Of a DNA stretch of 42,250 bases, positions 1 to 9,858 are shown in pieces. The translations under genes and the position numbers were made by a program. Each line of letters begins with the position of its first letter. The stretch's first letter is position 1. The notes beneath the pieces were generated by a model. That model was given only the letters and a program-made list of their open reading frames with translations, did no database searches and had not been told where the DNA came from. Origin of the DNA: Prosthecobacter debontii. Its GTDB lineage: Bacteria; Verrucomicrobiota; Verrucomicrobiia; Verrucomicrobiales; Akkermansiaceae. The stretch lies in the NCBI GenBank assembly GCA_945869855.1, contig CAMBQC010000005.1, forward strand, positions 1 to 42,250, given 5' to 3'.

Positions 1-545
1 CCTCCCAGATCATGGAGAATTTCTGCTGGGAAAGGGAATCACTCGATCTCTTCGCCCGCCACCACCTCACCGGCGCACCCATCCCCGAGGAGCTTTTCCG
101 GAAAATGGTCGCCGCGAAAAACTACATGTCGGCCACCGTCTTCATGCGCCAGATGGCCCTCGGCAAGCTCGACCTCGAGCTCCACCTCCATCCCGAAAAA
201 CACCTCGGCCGCGACCTCGCCGAAGTGGATCGCGAAATCCTCGCCGACTACCGCGCCCCCTCGAAAACCCAAGGTCCATCCATAGCCCTGCGCTTCAATC
301 ACCTCTTCAGCTCCCCCACCGGCTACGCCGCCGGCTACTACTCCTACAAGTGGGCCGAAGTCCTCGACGCCGACGCCTTCACCCGCTTCCAGAAAGAAGG
401 CATCCTCAACCCCGAAACCGGCATGGCCTTCCGTGAGCACATCCTGAGCAAAGGCAACTCCGCCCCCCCCGAAGTCCTCTACGAAAACTTCATGTCCCGC
501 CCCGCCGACCCCATGCCGCTCCTAACCCGCGCGGGGCTAGCGTAG
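1..545 (+). CDS. M3 family metallopeptidase (oligopeptidase A-like), C-terminal part; 5' end outside window
   Basis: Frame is open from the window edge ([31 protein letters not shown]...); C-terminal pattern 'ENFCWE...[28 protein letters not shown]...[22 protein letters not shown]' is typical of M3 oligopeptidases. Confidence 0.9.
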   Translation, partial: SQIMENFCWERESLDLFARHHLTGAPIPEELFRKMVAAKNYMSATVFMRQMALGKLDLELHLHPEKHLGRDLAEVDREILADYRAPSKTQGPSIALRFNHLFSSPTGYAAGYYSYKWAEVLDADAFTRFQKEGILNPETGMAFREHILSKGNSAPPEVLYENFMSRPADPMPLLTRAGLA

Positions 546-552
546 TTTTTCC

Positions 553-630
553 ACCGCCAAGATCGCCAAGTAAGAGAAGGAAGAAATCATGGATCCAAAA
601 TTCCAGCTCTTCCTTGGCGTTCTTGGCGGT
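553..630. repeat. Imperfect inverted repeat (ACCGCCAAGATCGCCAAG ... CTTGGCGTTCTTGGCGGT)
   Basis: 553-570 and 613-630 are reverse complements with one mismatch; the inner flanks also pair partly (AAGAG..GGAA / TTCC..CTCTT). Lies between the M3 peptidase and murG. Confidence 0.85.
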
Positions 631-664
631 TCAAAATTCTTCCCCTGATCCCTTTCCACTCCCC

Positions 665-1747
665 ATGAAAATCCTCATCGCCTGCGGTGGCACCGGCGGC
701 CACCTGTTTCCCGGCATCGCGGTAGCCGAAGCTCTCCTCGCACAGGGCCACGAGCCGCTGCTGCTCATTTCCCAGAAGAAAATCGACTCCCAAGCATCCG
801 CGAAATATCCGCACCTCAATTTCAAGATCGTCCCCGCGATCGCGAAGCCCCCGACTTTCTCCCCGAAGATGCTGCCCTTCCTCTGGGCTCTCCACCAATC
901 GATCCAGGCTTCGAAAAAAATCATCCGCGAATTCGGAGCCGATGCCGTGCTGGGCATGGGTGGCTTCACCTCGCTTCCGCCCGTTTACGCCGGATACAAA
1001 CTCGGGAAAAAAACCTTCGTCCACGATTCCAACGCCCGCCCCGGCCGCGCGAACGTGCTCACCTCCCGCTTTTGCGACAAGGTCTTCATCGGCCTCCAGC
1101 CCGCCGCCGCGTTTTTCAAAAAGCCCACGCTTCTAACAGGAACCCCCGCCCGCCCGGAAATTCACAAGCTCCCGTCCCGCACCGAAGCCGCCGAACGTTT
1201 CGGACTCGATCCCGCGAAGCCTACCCTCCTCGTCACCGGCGGTTCGCAGGGCGCGCTCGGCCTCAACCAGCTCGTCGCCAACGCCGCCCCGCTCCTTCCG
1301 GAAAACATCCAGATCCTCCACATCGCCGGCCCGAACGACCTCCCCCGCATCCGGGCGGAACATCCCGTCCAGCGCCCCGGCTACCAGCTCATCGGCTTCT
1401 GCGACCAGATGCCCTCCGCCTACGCGCTCGCCGATCTTGTCATCACCCGCTCCGGTGCCTCCACTCTCACGGAAATTTCCCTCGCCGGCCTCCCCTCCAT
1501 CCTCGTCCCCTACCCCTACGCCGCGGACGACCACCAGACCGCCAACGCGAAAGTCTTCTCGGAAGCCGGTGCCGCGAAGCTCATCCAGCAAAAAGACCTC
1601 ACCCCAGAATCGCTCGCTAAGCTCCTCACCGAACTCCTCACCAACCCCGGCGCCCTCAAGCTCATGTCCGAGGCCTCCCGCTCTCTCGCCATCCCCGATG
1701 CCGCGGAAAAAGTCACCACCTCAATCATGAAGAACCAAAGTAACTGA
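665..1747 (+). CDS. murG: UDP-N-acetylglucosamine--N-acetylmuramyl-(pentapeptide) pyrophosphoryl-undecaprenol GlcNAc transferase
   Basis: MKILIACGGTGGHLFPGIAVAEAL; GADAVLGMGGFTSLPPVYAGY; VTGGSQGALGLNQ; ITRSGASTLTEISLAGLPSILVPYPYAADDHQTANA: canonical MurG motifs. The track ORF starts upstream (614); ATG at 665 fits the MurG N-terminus. Confidence 0.95.
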   Translation: MKILIACGGTGGHLFPGIAVAEALLAQGHEPLLLISQKKIDSQASAKYPHLNFKIVPAIAKPPTFSPKMLPFLWALHQSIQASKKIIREFGADAVLGMGGFTSLPPVYAGYKLGKKTFVHDSNARPGRANVLTSRFCDKVFIGLQPAAAFFKKPTLLTGTPARPEIHKLPSRTEAAERFGLDPAKPTLLVTGGSQGALGLNQLVANAAPLLPENIQILHIAGPNDLPRIRAEHPVQRPGYQLIGFCDQMPSAYALADLVITRSGASTLTEISLAGLPSILVPYPYAADDHQTANAKVFSEAGAAKLIQQKDLTPESLAKLLTELLTNPGALKLMSEASRSLAIPDAAEKVTTSIMKNQSN

Positions 1748-1886
1748 TGCAGCGGGAGGAGTGGCTGATGCCTGTCTGCCATACCCCGCCCCTTCAACAT
1801 CCTCCTTGCACTCCATCACTGAAACCAGTGAAGAAAAAACTTCCCGGCAATCTCCGGCACACATTAAAGCTGTGTTGCCGCTGGAA

Positions 1887-2984
1887 ATGAACATACGTAA
1901 GATGAAAAAATCCGACAAAGAATTCCTATTCAAGCTCCTTGAAACCCCGTCCCCCACCGGCTTCGAAATGCCCGGCCAACGCGTCTGGGCGGAATACCTG
2001 AAGCCCATTGCCGCCTCCGTGGAGTGCGATGCCTACGGCTCCACCTGGGCCACCCTTCCGGGGAAATCGAAGAAGATCGTGATGCTGGAGGCGCACGCCG
2101 ATGAGATCGGCTACATCATCAAGCACATCGACGACAAAGGCTTCCTCCGCATCGACCGCGTCGGGGGATCCGATGCCGCCACCGGCCGCGGCCGCCGTGT
2201 GCGCATCCTCGGCGACAAAGGCGAGGTCTCTGGCATCATTGGCAACACGGCGATCCACCTCCGCCGCGACGAGCTTGGCGGAGAGAAAGCCCCTGCCGTC
2301 CACGATCTCTGGGTGGATGTCGGCGCTTCCAACGCGAAGGAAGTCGCCGCGCTCGGACTGCGCGTGGGACATCCCATGGTCTATGTGGACGGTCCTTCGG
2401 AACTCGCCCACAAGCGCCTGATCGGCCGTGCCTTGGACAACCGCCTCGGCTCCTACATCATCGCGCAGGTGATGAAACGCATCGCCGAATCAGGCAAGAA
2501 ACCCGCCGTCACCCTCGTCTGCCTCAACGCGATCCAGGAGGAGATCGGCGGCCACGGCGCGATGATGGCAACCTACCGACTCAAGCCCGATGTCTGCCTT
2601 TGCCTCGACGTCACCCACGCCACCGACACGCCCGGCATCGAGGCCGCAAAGTTCGGCCTCGTGAAGCTCGGCGGCGGCCCGTCCATCACCCACGGCACCT
2701 GCAACCACCCGCTCATCGTGAAGCGACTCATCGCGCTGTCGGAAAAGGAAAAGATCGACCTGCAGCACGAGTCATCGAGCCGCTTCTCCGGCACCGACAC
2801 AGACAAGATTTTCCACTCCCGAGAAGGCATTCCCTCCTCGCTCGTTTCGCTGCCGCTGCGCTGCATGCATTCCGTGGTGGAAACCGCCCACCTCGATGAC
2901 ATCGAAAGCACGATCCGGTTGTTAGAAGCCTTCGTGCTCTCACTGAAGGAAACGGATACGTTCCATCAGTCTTTGGGAGCGTAA
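1887..2984 (+). CDS. M42 family metallopeptidase (glutamyl aminopeptidase / endoglucanase-type)
   Basis: LLETPSPTGFE, MLEAHADEIGYIIKHID, GRALDNRLGSYIIAQVM, NAIQEEIGGHGA, ...HESSSRFSGTDTDKIF: M42 motifs. Start 1887 or 1902 more likely than the track start 1761. Confidence 0.9.
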   Translation: MNIRKMKKSDKEFLFKLLETPSPTGFEMPGQRVWAEYLKPIAASVECDAYGSTWATLPGKSKKIVMLEAHADEIGYIIKHIDDKGFLRIDRVGGSDAATGRGRRVRILGDKGEVSGIIGNTAIHLRRDELGGEKAPAVHDLWVDVGASNAKEVAALGLRVGHPMVYVDGPSELAHKRLIGRALDNRLGSYIIAQVMKRIAESGKKPAVTLVCLNAIQEEIGGHGAMMATYRLKPDVCLCLDVTHATDTPGIEAAKFGLVKLGGGPSITHGTCNHPLIVKRLIALSEKEKIDLQHESSSRFSGTDTDKIFHSREGIPSSLVSLPLRCMHSVVETAHLDDIESTIRLLEAFVLSLKETDTFHQSLGA

Positions 2985-3394
2985 ATTTTCGCCGCTGTGC
3001 CGAACCGGCGCGGGCGGAACTTGATCCAACTGACAAGCACCGCCAGTCCGAACAGGCTGTAGCAAATCACAAAGACCCACATCGGCGCATGGAGGAAAAG
3101 GATCCTGTGAAGCCAATGGGCGACGAACGTGCCTGCGTAGGTCTCGTCGCCGGCCAACTCACGCAGATGCATTTCCAGCGTGGTGAGCGGACAGATGATT
3201 CCCAGCCACGACTGCAAGACAACCAGCCCGATGCCCGCAAGATGCGCAGCACGGAACCAGGGATTGTGCACCCATTTCCAACCGCGGAAACCTCCAAACA
3301 GGATCAGGATCAATCCGAGAACCACGAACAGGACGAAAGCCACATGCGTCATCAGGACGATGTCCGCGAGGAGGCTGTATGTTTCGGAATCCAT
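2966..3394 (-). CDS. DUF2784-like small membrane protein
   Basis: Four hydrophobic segments; 'LADIVLMTHVAFVLFVVLGLILI...GFRGWKWVHNPWFRAAHLAGIGLVVLQSWLGIICPLTTLE..LR' resembles DUF2784. Confidence 0.8.
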   Translation of the reverse strand: MDSETYSLLADIVLMTHVAFVLFVVLGLILILFGGFRGWKWVHNPWFRAAHLAGIGLVVLQSWLGIICPLTTLEMHLRELAGDETYAGTFVAHWLHRILFLHAPMWVFVICYSLFGLAVLVSWIKFRPRRFGTAAKIYAPKD

Positions 3395-3404
3395 GCGCGC
3401 CTAA

Positions 3405-6400
3405 CTACTCTCCGATGGTGAACTTCATGCTGTCGCTGTTGGCGCGGAGTTCCGGCGCATACATCGCCTCGGCTCGAGTGGGCAGGGCGCTGAAATTACC
3501 GGGGATCTCGGCTCTCAGGCGGTAGCTGAGGTTGTGGCGGCCGCGCGGAAGAGTTTGGACAAAAAGGGAAACCTTCTCGTCGCGCAGCTCCATGTAGGCT
3601 CCCAGGCCGTTCGGGTTGTAGCCGGATTGCACATCGACGGCCTCCATCCCGGCCACTTTCCAATCCTCGAAGACGAGGTATTCGTAATCGTTCTTGCTGT
3701 CGATGCCGAGCGTGACCTCGATCAGGTCGCCGCTCTTCACCTCGTCGCCGGATTTTAGTTCGACGCGTTTGTAGGCGGCACGCTTCTGGTCGATGGCCTG
3801 GCCTTGCGAATCGACCGCATTGATCACCTTCGTTTCCGGGACGAGCTTGTGGTAGGTGCGATCCACCTTCACTTCAAGACCGGCCTTGGTGATGTGATCC
3901 TCCAGCGTGAAATACTCGACGTAGGCGTTCGCATAGAGCGGGCCATCGCCTTTTTTGCGGAGCTCGATGGTGTGCTCACCGCTGGTGAGGATGTCACCAG
4001 CGATGAGGGCGGTGTTATCGAAGGTGAAAAGGTTCTCCTTGGTGATCTCCACGGTCTTGAGCGGCTTGCCGTCGAACAGGACTTCCACGGTGAGATTCGG
4101 ATCGCCCTCGTTGGTGGCTTTCAGGAAATCGCCAATGGCCTCGATGCAATACGCGGTGTCGCGGGTGGAGTTCCAATACGTGGAATGCCTGCGGTTGTTG
4201 ATCAGGTATTTCACCAGGCCGCGCGTGTCGGGGCTTTCCGGCTCCGCGGCGGCGAGGAGTTTCAGGAACCATGCCTGCGCCTCGAACTCGCTGCCATACC
4301 AAACCCACCAGTAACCACCGTTGCCTAACTCGAGGTAGGCGGTCTGATTTTCCTCATCGGTCTTGAGGAACTGGCGGATATTGCGGATCACCTCGTCGCG
4401 TCTCGCGTTGTCCTTGGTGCGGTGCAACTCCAGGCCGAGCAGGGATTTGGCGTAAACGGGTAGGTCGTTCTTATCGCGGAAAAGGAAGCTGAGCATCTGC
4501 GCGTGATCCTTTCCGCCTTCGCCGAGGATGCGGCGGACGAGGGCGTCGGTGGCGTCCGCTTTTTGCTTGGTGTTCTCTTTTCGCTTTTCCCAATGGGCGA
4601 TGCGATCCGCTGCCGTTTCCTCATATTTCGCGAGCCAAGCGAGACCGCGGGCGATCATGTCTTCCGGCACCTTCGCTCCGTTGTCACGGGCGAGCAGCAG
4701 TCCGTGCATCACGACGGCGGTGGTGTGCGGGTAGGATTGGTGGCCGAAGGCGGAGAACCATCCCCAGCCGCCGTCCGGGTTCTGCTGGTCGCGGAGTTTC
4801 GCGATTCCGGCACGCTCCATTTTCGCGACCTCCGCCTCATCCCAGACCGGATTCCAATGCGGATTTCCGGGCTTCCATTGCGCGGCACGTTCCTTCGGAT
4901 CGCCGAGTTGCTGCGGGTTGAGGTTGACCTTCTTGTTCTTGATCGCCGCGAGGTCGTGTCCTTGGGACTTCAGGATGTGGTGGACGACCGTCGTCGGCAC
5001 GAAACGGTTGAGCGTCTGCTCGGTGCAGCCATACGGATAGCTGGCGAGGTAGGGTAGCGCGTCGATCATCGCGCTCGCGACACTCGGCGAGTATTGGACG
5101 GTGACACGGCTCTCGGCGGGCCGGCGTTCCTGCGGGAGCTTGAAATCGATCTTCGCGGAATCCCCGTCCGGCGCGATGGCGCGGCTGTAGGATTCCGTTT
5201 TCAGGATTCCGTGGACGAAGACGGGGAATTTCATCTCCATCGCGTCGGAGTCATCGGCGGCGATGGCTTTCATGCGAATGACGGCCTCACCCTCTGAAAC
5301 GGCTTTGGCCGTCCAGTCGATGCGGGTTTCACCCATGGAGGGAATCGCCACGCGGCGCTCCTTGTCACCGGTTGCCTCGAGGCACTTGCCATCCAGCTCC
5401 AGAGACACAGCGACATCCTTCGCCGCCGCATGGTAGTTGTGGACGATGGCGCTTAGCGTCACCTCGTCCTTCTCGACGAAGAAACGCGGTGCCTGGAGGC
5501 GGATGATGAGATCCTTGCTCGTGACGATCTCCGCCGAGCCTTCGCCGACGCGGGTGCCCTTGCCCATCGCCCAGGTCTTGATCTTCCAGGTGGTGAGGTT
5601 GTCCGGCATCTCCAGATCGATGGTGGCCTCGCCCTTCTCGTCCATTTCCACCGAGCCGACCCATTTTAGCAGATCCGCAAATTCCGTGCGGACGACGACC
5701 TGTGGCGCGGCCTCGCCGGCTTTTTCCTCCGGGGCAGCCGCCGCAACGTCCATCGAAGCCTCCGCCAGCATCATCGGAGCAGCCCGCATAGCCTCCATGG
5801 GCGCGGTATCCAACTCACCGTCAAAACCACCGCCTCCACCCTTCCTCATCATCCCCTTGTTTCTCGCCACAGCCATGTGCCCGAAGATCCCGAGATGCTG
5901 CATGGGGAGGGTGTTCGGCAACTGGAGGTGGCTGCCGGAAAGTTGCTGCGAGTGCTCCATGCCCTGCGCGTAGTGGTGGCGTTTCCAGTCCCAGAAAAAC
6001 GGCACGATCTCGCCGACATTCGAGCCGCCGGAGATGGTTTCGAGCGATTTGTCATAGACGCTGATCGCGGCGGAGCCTTGGTAGGGTTTGCCGTCCAAGT
6101 CGGTGATCCGCACCTTGAAAGAGGTCTTCTCGCGCGGCTTGAGCTTGCCCTTCGCGGGCGAGACCTCGACATTGAGCACGCGCTTTTCCGGAGGCAGGAC
6201 GATCTCGCGCGTGACCGTGTGGACTTGGCCGTTGGCCACCGTCACGCCCTCGATGAAAAAGTTCGGCATGTCACCGAGTGAGGCCGGGATCTCGACGGTC
6301 TGCGACTTGCCCTCGATGCGGATGATTTTCGTCTCCGCCAGTTTTCCCTGTGAGGGTCGGATGAAAAGCCAGACGCGTGAGTCGGCTTTGTCCACGTTGA

Positions 6401-9400
6401 CCAGCAGTTTCACGGTGTCGCCGGGGCGGTATTCCTTCTTGTCGGGGATGAGTTCGAGGGCGTTGTATCGGAAATTTCCCTCGGGCTTCGCGCCGCGCAC
6501 GGAGAATACCGTCGCGCCCTCCTGCTTGCGGCCTTTCTTGTCCGTGAACTCCACAGCCACGCGGTATTGCCCGGCCTTCGAGGCGGTGAACGTCCAGTTT
6601 CCTCCCTCGGGCGTCCATTTCCCGATCTCCTTTTCCTCGATCTCGCCCTTCGCGGTGAGTCCCGAAGAATAAAGGATCGCTGTCGCCGTACCCTCGACCT
6701 CTTTCCCATCGAGCGTGCGAGCGGCGAAGGTGCCTGTGACCTTGTCGCCGACGTTCGCGTAGCCGCGGTCGAGCCAGACGGTCACGCCGAACGGCTCGCG
6801 GGCGGCGAGCACAGAGCCGCTGCCGACGATCGTGCGGCGCGAGGCATCTACTACCTCCGCAGTAATTGAGTAGCGGTGATCCTGGTCGCCGTGGACAAGT
6901 TTCGCGATGGAGCTATCGATCTTCACCTTCACCTTGCCGTCCGCGCCGATGGCCGCCGTTTGCTCAAGCACCAGTTCGGGCGCACCTATGCGGTTCTGCT
7001 GCCACCACGGCGGAGAAGGACGGATGCAGCCCCACCTCGCCCAGCCGGGATACCAATCGCACACCGGGTACGCCCACCAGTAGCCCGGCCCATAAAGCCA
7101 GTCCCACGGCCCCGCCGGGAACCAGCGGTCGTTGAAAAAGTTCCGCTCCACCTTGATTTTCACGGTGGCCTCCGTGACCGGCGCACCGTGGTAGTAGTTT
7201 GCTGAAACGGTGGCCTCGAAGGCCTCGCCGAGCGCCACGGGTTCGGCCGGAGCATCGACCTTCACCTCGTATTCCGGCTTTTTGTATTCCTCGACGCGGA
7301 AGGTGAAAAACGTGGACGGGACACCGCCGGTGACGCTGACGTTGTAGATCCCCAGCGCAGCCTCTTCCTTGAGATCGAGATCGAATTCGATACCGCCAAA
7401 GCCATCCGCCCCGAGACCCTTTTTCTCAAGGATCAGTTCATTGCGGCCGTCGCGGATCTCGATGTCCGCCGTTTTCCCCGCGTAGGTGGAAACCTCGCCG
7501 AGATCATAGCGCGCCTCGCCGGCCCAGAGTTTCACATGAACTTTCTGACCGGGGCGGTAAACCGGACGGTCGGTGATGCCAATGGTTTTCTGCGCAAGGT
7601 AGTCGGTGCTATCCCCGTTGTCGCCCCACTGGAAACGGTGGCTGGAAAGGTAGGCGCGGCGTTCCCCGGCGCGGGCGATCACATGCCATTGGAACTGGTT
7701 GCCATCCTCTTGCACCTCATCGAGGACGAGCTTTCCGTCGGCATCCGTGTTCCTTTTGAAACTCCTGGTGACGACCTCGAAGCGGCGCTTGCCCTTCGCT
7801 TTCTCCAAATACTCCATGCGGAAACCGAAGAACTCCAGCTCCCCCGCCACGGGCCTGCCGTCCGCCGCATCGACGAGATAAAATACCTCATTGCCCGATT
7901 CGGAACGTTTCAGCAAAACGAGATCGCGCACCCAGACGACGACCCATGAGGTGTTGCCGCCCTCCAGCTTCGATTCGAGCAGGTAGCAACCCGGCGCGAG
8001 CTTGCCGAGGTCGAGGTTCGTGGTGGTGTCGTGGTGGGATTCGTCCGGCTTGAGTTCCTGTTTCCACGAGCGGATCTCCTCGCCCACGTAACGCCCGCGC
8101 TCCTTGCCGATCAGGCGGTTGCCGAGATATTCGAACTGGATTTTCTCGTGATCGACCTCAACGGGATTCCCTTTCAGGTATTCGATGATGTCCGCCATCA
8201 CCAGCTCGTCCTTCACGCCGGAGAGCTTCAGGGAAACCTCCTTCGCGTTGCGGAACGTGTAGGGCACCTCGACGGGATTGGCGGCGTGATAGGTCGGCGT
8301 GGTGCCGAAGCGGCTCCAGTTCCCGAGGATCTGTTGCATCAGTTTCTCGCGATGCCCGTGGTTGCCTTTCCCGTGAAGGCCGATGACCTCTTTCATGGTC
8401 TCGGCGGCCTGCACGTGTTGCTGGCGGTTCAGGAAGACCTGTACCAGCTGATCCCCCGCCTGCTCTGCGTAACCGCCTTTTCCCTTCCGCATCAACGTCC
8501 GGAACCCGGGGATGAACTGATGGTCTTCGCGAAGGGTGAAACGCTTCACACCGTTGGCCAGCCGGGCGATCGTTTCCGTTTCCTTCAATGTGGAAGCCTG
8601 CAGGATTCCATCGCGTTCGCTCACCTCGGACTGCCTCCACCAACTGAAGGAAGCAAGCGTGTTGACGTCGTAATGCGCTTGGCAGTAGCCGAGCCATTTC
8701 AGCACTTCACCGGTGGCTTGCGTGGGATCGATTCGGGCGATCTCTTCCATCGTCCAGCGCCACCTTTCGCCATCCGAGGCGGCCGTTTCCCATGATTTCG
8801 GAACATCGATCCATGAGGGATTCCCCTCCGTGTCGACCGGTGCTCCCTCGCTGGTGATTGTATCGATTTGCTCCGTGTAATCCGCCACCGCTTTCATATC
8901 CGTGAGGAGATGTAGCTGCCAGACATTTCCCGACCCTGTGCGCGACATCGTGAGGGCGTTACCGATCTGGCGGAGAATCGCCACTTCCTTCGCCCCACCT
9001 TTTTCGACGGTTAGGTGGGCTTGGAGCAAACATTGCAGTGCACGGCGGCGATCCTGCTCATTCACCTGTATGTAATTGCCGCGTCCATTCATCCCACGCT
9101 GGAAACCGCCGTCGAGAATTTGTCCGTAACTGCCGTGGGTGCTGAGAAACGCATCACCCGCCGCCCGCATGAAATCCGGGTTGCCCTTCTTGCTTTCCGT
9201 GAGTTCAGCCAACAAAGGATCGAAATTCTGCGGCTCGCCAAGCTGCCGCTGCGACTGCAAGGCTTGTTGCAGATCGGTCGCCGATTCTGCGTCATCCACC
9301 TCGCGGAGAATCTTTACCCTCAACTCGTATGCCTCGCGCCAGTTGCCTTGCTTCTCAAGTTCTGCGGCTTGTTTTCTCATGGCGGGTGCTTCGGCGGCCG

Positions 9401-9449
9401 ATGCCATGGCACAGGTCATAATCAGGAAAATCAGGGCTTTCATATCCAT
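3405..9449 (-). CDS. Alpha-2-macroglobulin family protein (large bacterial A2M with MG2/thioester/TED domains)
   Basis: 2014 aa with signal-like N-terminus; 'ITDRPVYRPGQKVHVKLW', 'VRTEFADLLKWVGSVEMDEKGEATIDLEMPDNLTTWKIKTWAMG', thioester 'YPYGCTEQTLNRF', 'DQQNPDGGWGWFSAFGHQSYPHTTAVVMHGL'. Confidence 0.95.
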   Translation of the reverse strand: MDMKALIFLIMTCAMASAAEAPAMRKQAAELEKQGNWREAYELRVKILREVDDAESATDLQQALQSQRQLGEPQNFDPLLAELTESKKGNPDFMRAAGDAFLSTHGSYGQILDGGFQRGMNGRGNYIQVNEQDRRRALQCLLQAHLTVEKGGAKEVAILRQIGNALTMSRTGSGNVWQLHLLTDMKAVADYTEQIDTITSEGAPVDTEGNPSWIDVPKSWETAASDGERWRWTMEEIARIDPTQATGEVLKWLGYCQAHYDVNTLASFSWWRQSEVSERDGILQASTLKETETIARLANGVKRFTLREDHQFIPGFRTLMRKGKGGYAEQAGDQLVQVFLNRQQHVQAAETMKEVIGLHGKGNHGHREKLMQQILGNWSRFGTTPTYHAANPVEVPYTFRNAKEVSLKLSGVKDELVMADIIEYLKGNPVEVDHEKIQFEYLGNRLIGKERGRYVGEEIRSWKQELKPDESHHDTTTNLDLGKLAPGCYLLESKLEGGNTSWVVVWVRDLVLLKRSESGNEVFYLVDAADGRPVAGELEFFGFRMEYLEKAKGKRRFEVVTRSFKRNTDADGKLVLDEVQEDGNQFQWHVIARAGERRAYLSSHRFQWGDNGDSTDYLAQKTIGITDRPVYRPGQKVHVKLWAGEARYDLGEVSTYAGKTADIEIRDGRNELILEKKGLGADGFGGIEFDLDLKEEAALGIYNVSVTGGVPSTFFTFRVEEYKKPEYEVKVDAPAEPVALGEAFEATVSANYYHGAPVTEATVKIKVERNFFNDRWFPAGPWDWLYGPGYWWAYPVCDWYPGWARWGCIRPSPPWWQQNRIGAPELVLEQTAAIGADGKVKVKIDSSIAKLVHGDQDHRYSITAEVVDASRRTIVGSGSVLAAREPFGVTVWLDRGYANVGDKVTGTFAARTLDGKEVEGTATAILYSSGLTAKGEIEEKEIGKWTPEGGNWTFTASKAGQYRVAVEFTDKKGRKQEGATVFSVRGAKPEGNFRYNALELIPDKKEYRPGDTVKLLVNVDKADSRVWLFIRPSQGKLAETKIIRIEGKSQTVEIPASLGDMPNFFIEGVTVANGQVHTVTREIVLPPEKRVLNVEVSPAKGKLKPREKTSFKVRITDLDGKPYQGSAAISVYDKSLETISGGSNVGEIVPFFWDWKRHHYAQGMEHSQQLSGSHLQLPNTLPMQHLGIFGHMAVARNKGMMRKGGGGGFDGELDTAPMEAMRAAPMMLAEASMDVAAAAPEEKAGEAAPQVVVRTEFADLLKWVGSVEMDEKGEATIDLEMPDNLTTWKIKTWAMGKGTRVGEGSAEIVTSKDLIIRLQAPRFFVEKDEVTLSAIVHNYHAAAKDVAVSLELDGKCLEATGDKERRVAIPSMGETRIDWTAKAVSEGEAVIRMKAIAADDSDAMEMKFPVFVHGILKTESYSRAIAPDGDSAKIDFKLPQERRPAESRVTVQYSPSVASAMIDALPYLASYPYGCTEQTLNRFVPTTVVHHILKSQGHDLAAIKNKKVNLNPQQLGDPKERAAQWKPGNPHWNPVWDEAEVAKMERAGIAKLRDQQNPDGGWGWFSAFGHQSYPHTTAVVMHGLLLARDNGAKVPEDMIARGLAWLAKYEETAADRIAHWEKRKENTKQKADATDALVRRILGEGGKDHAQMLSFLFRDKNDLPVYAKSLLGLELHRTKDNARRDEVIRNIRQFLKTDEENQTAYLELGNGGYWWVWYGSEFEAQAWFLKLLAAAEPESPDTRGLVKYLINNRRHSTYWNSTRDTAYCIEAIGDFLKATNEGDPNLTVEVLFDGKPLKTVEITKENLFTFDNTALIAGDILTSGEHTIELRKKGDGPLYANAYVEYFTLEDHITKAGLEVKVDRTYHKLVPETKVINAVDSQGQAIDQKRAAYKRVELKSGDEVKSGDLIEVTLGIDSKNDYEYLVFEDWKVAGMEAVDVQSGYNPNGLGAYMELRDEKVSLFVQTLPRGRHNLSYRLRAEIPGNFSALPTRAEAMYAPELRANSDSMKFTIGE

Positions 9450-9501
9450 ACCTTATCCGACACCCGGCGCGGCGGAAACTTAGAATTTTTCCGGAAAACT
9501 T

Positions 9502-9744
9502 TCAAAGCCGCCCTTCGAGGAAAGGCACCAGCTCGTCCACGCCGAAATCCGCCAGCACCTCCCCGTCCCAATCGAGCGTCGGTGCCTTGCTCTGGCCGGA
9601 GAGCGCGACCATCTCCTCCATCGCCGCGCGGTCGCCGCTCACCACCACCGTCCGGACCGCGATATCATGATCCCGCAGATAACCCTGAACCTCCACGCAC
9701 CACGGGCAGCCCGACTTCACATACAACACTCTTTCGTTTTCCAT
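9502..9744 (-). CDS. Glutaredoxin family protein
   Basis: 80 aa, 'RVLYVKSGCPWCVEVQGYLRDHDIAVRTV', CPWC active site. Confidence 0.85.
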   Translation of the reverse strand: MENERVLYVKSGCPWCVEVQGYLRDHDIAVRTVVVSGDRAAMEEMVALSGQSKAPTLDWDGEVLADFGVDELVPFLEGRL

Positions 9745-9798
9745 ATCGCCGATCTTCGCCCCGCTTTTCCTACGCGCAAGCCGAAGAATTCATCTTCC

Positions 9799-9828
9799 AT
9801 CTGCGTGAATCTGCGTCCATCTGCGGTT
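9799..9828. repeat. Three 10-bp imperfect tandem units (ATCTGCGTGA ATCTGCGTCC ATCTGCGGTT)
   Basis: Direct reading of an intergenic stretch between the glutaredoxin and the DUF2288-like gene. Confidence 0.8.
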
Positions 9829-9858
9829 CGAATTTATTCCATCTGTCACGCCCGCTCC

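Noticed and set aside
8031-8795. 254-aa + strand ORF inside the alpha-2-macroglobulin gene
   Set aside because: Antisense to a clear A2M coding frame; low-complexity GC-driven shadow ORF with no recognisable motif.
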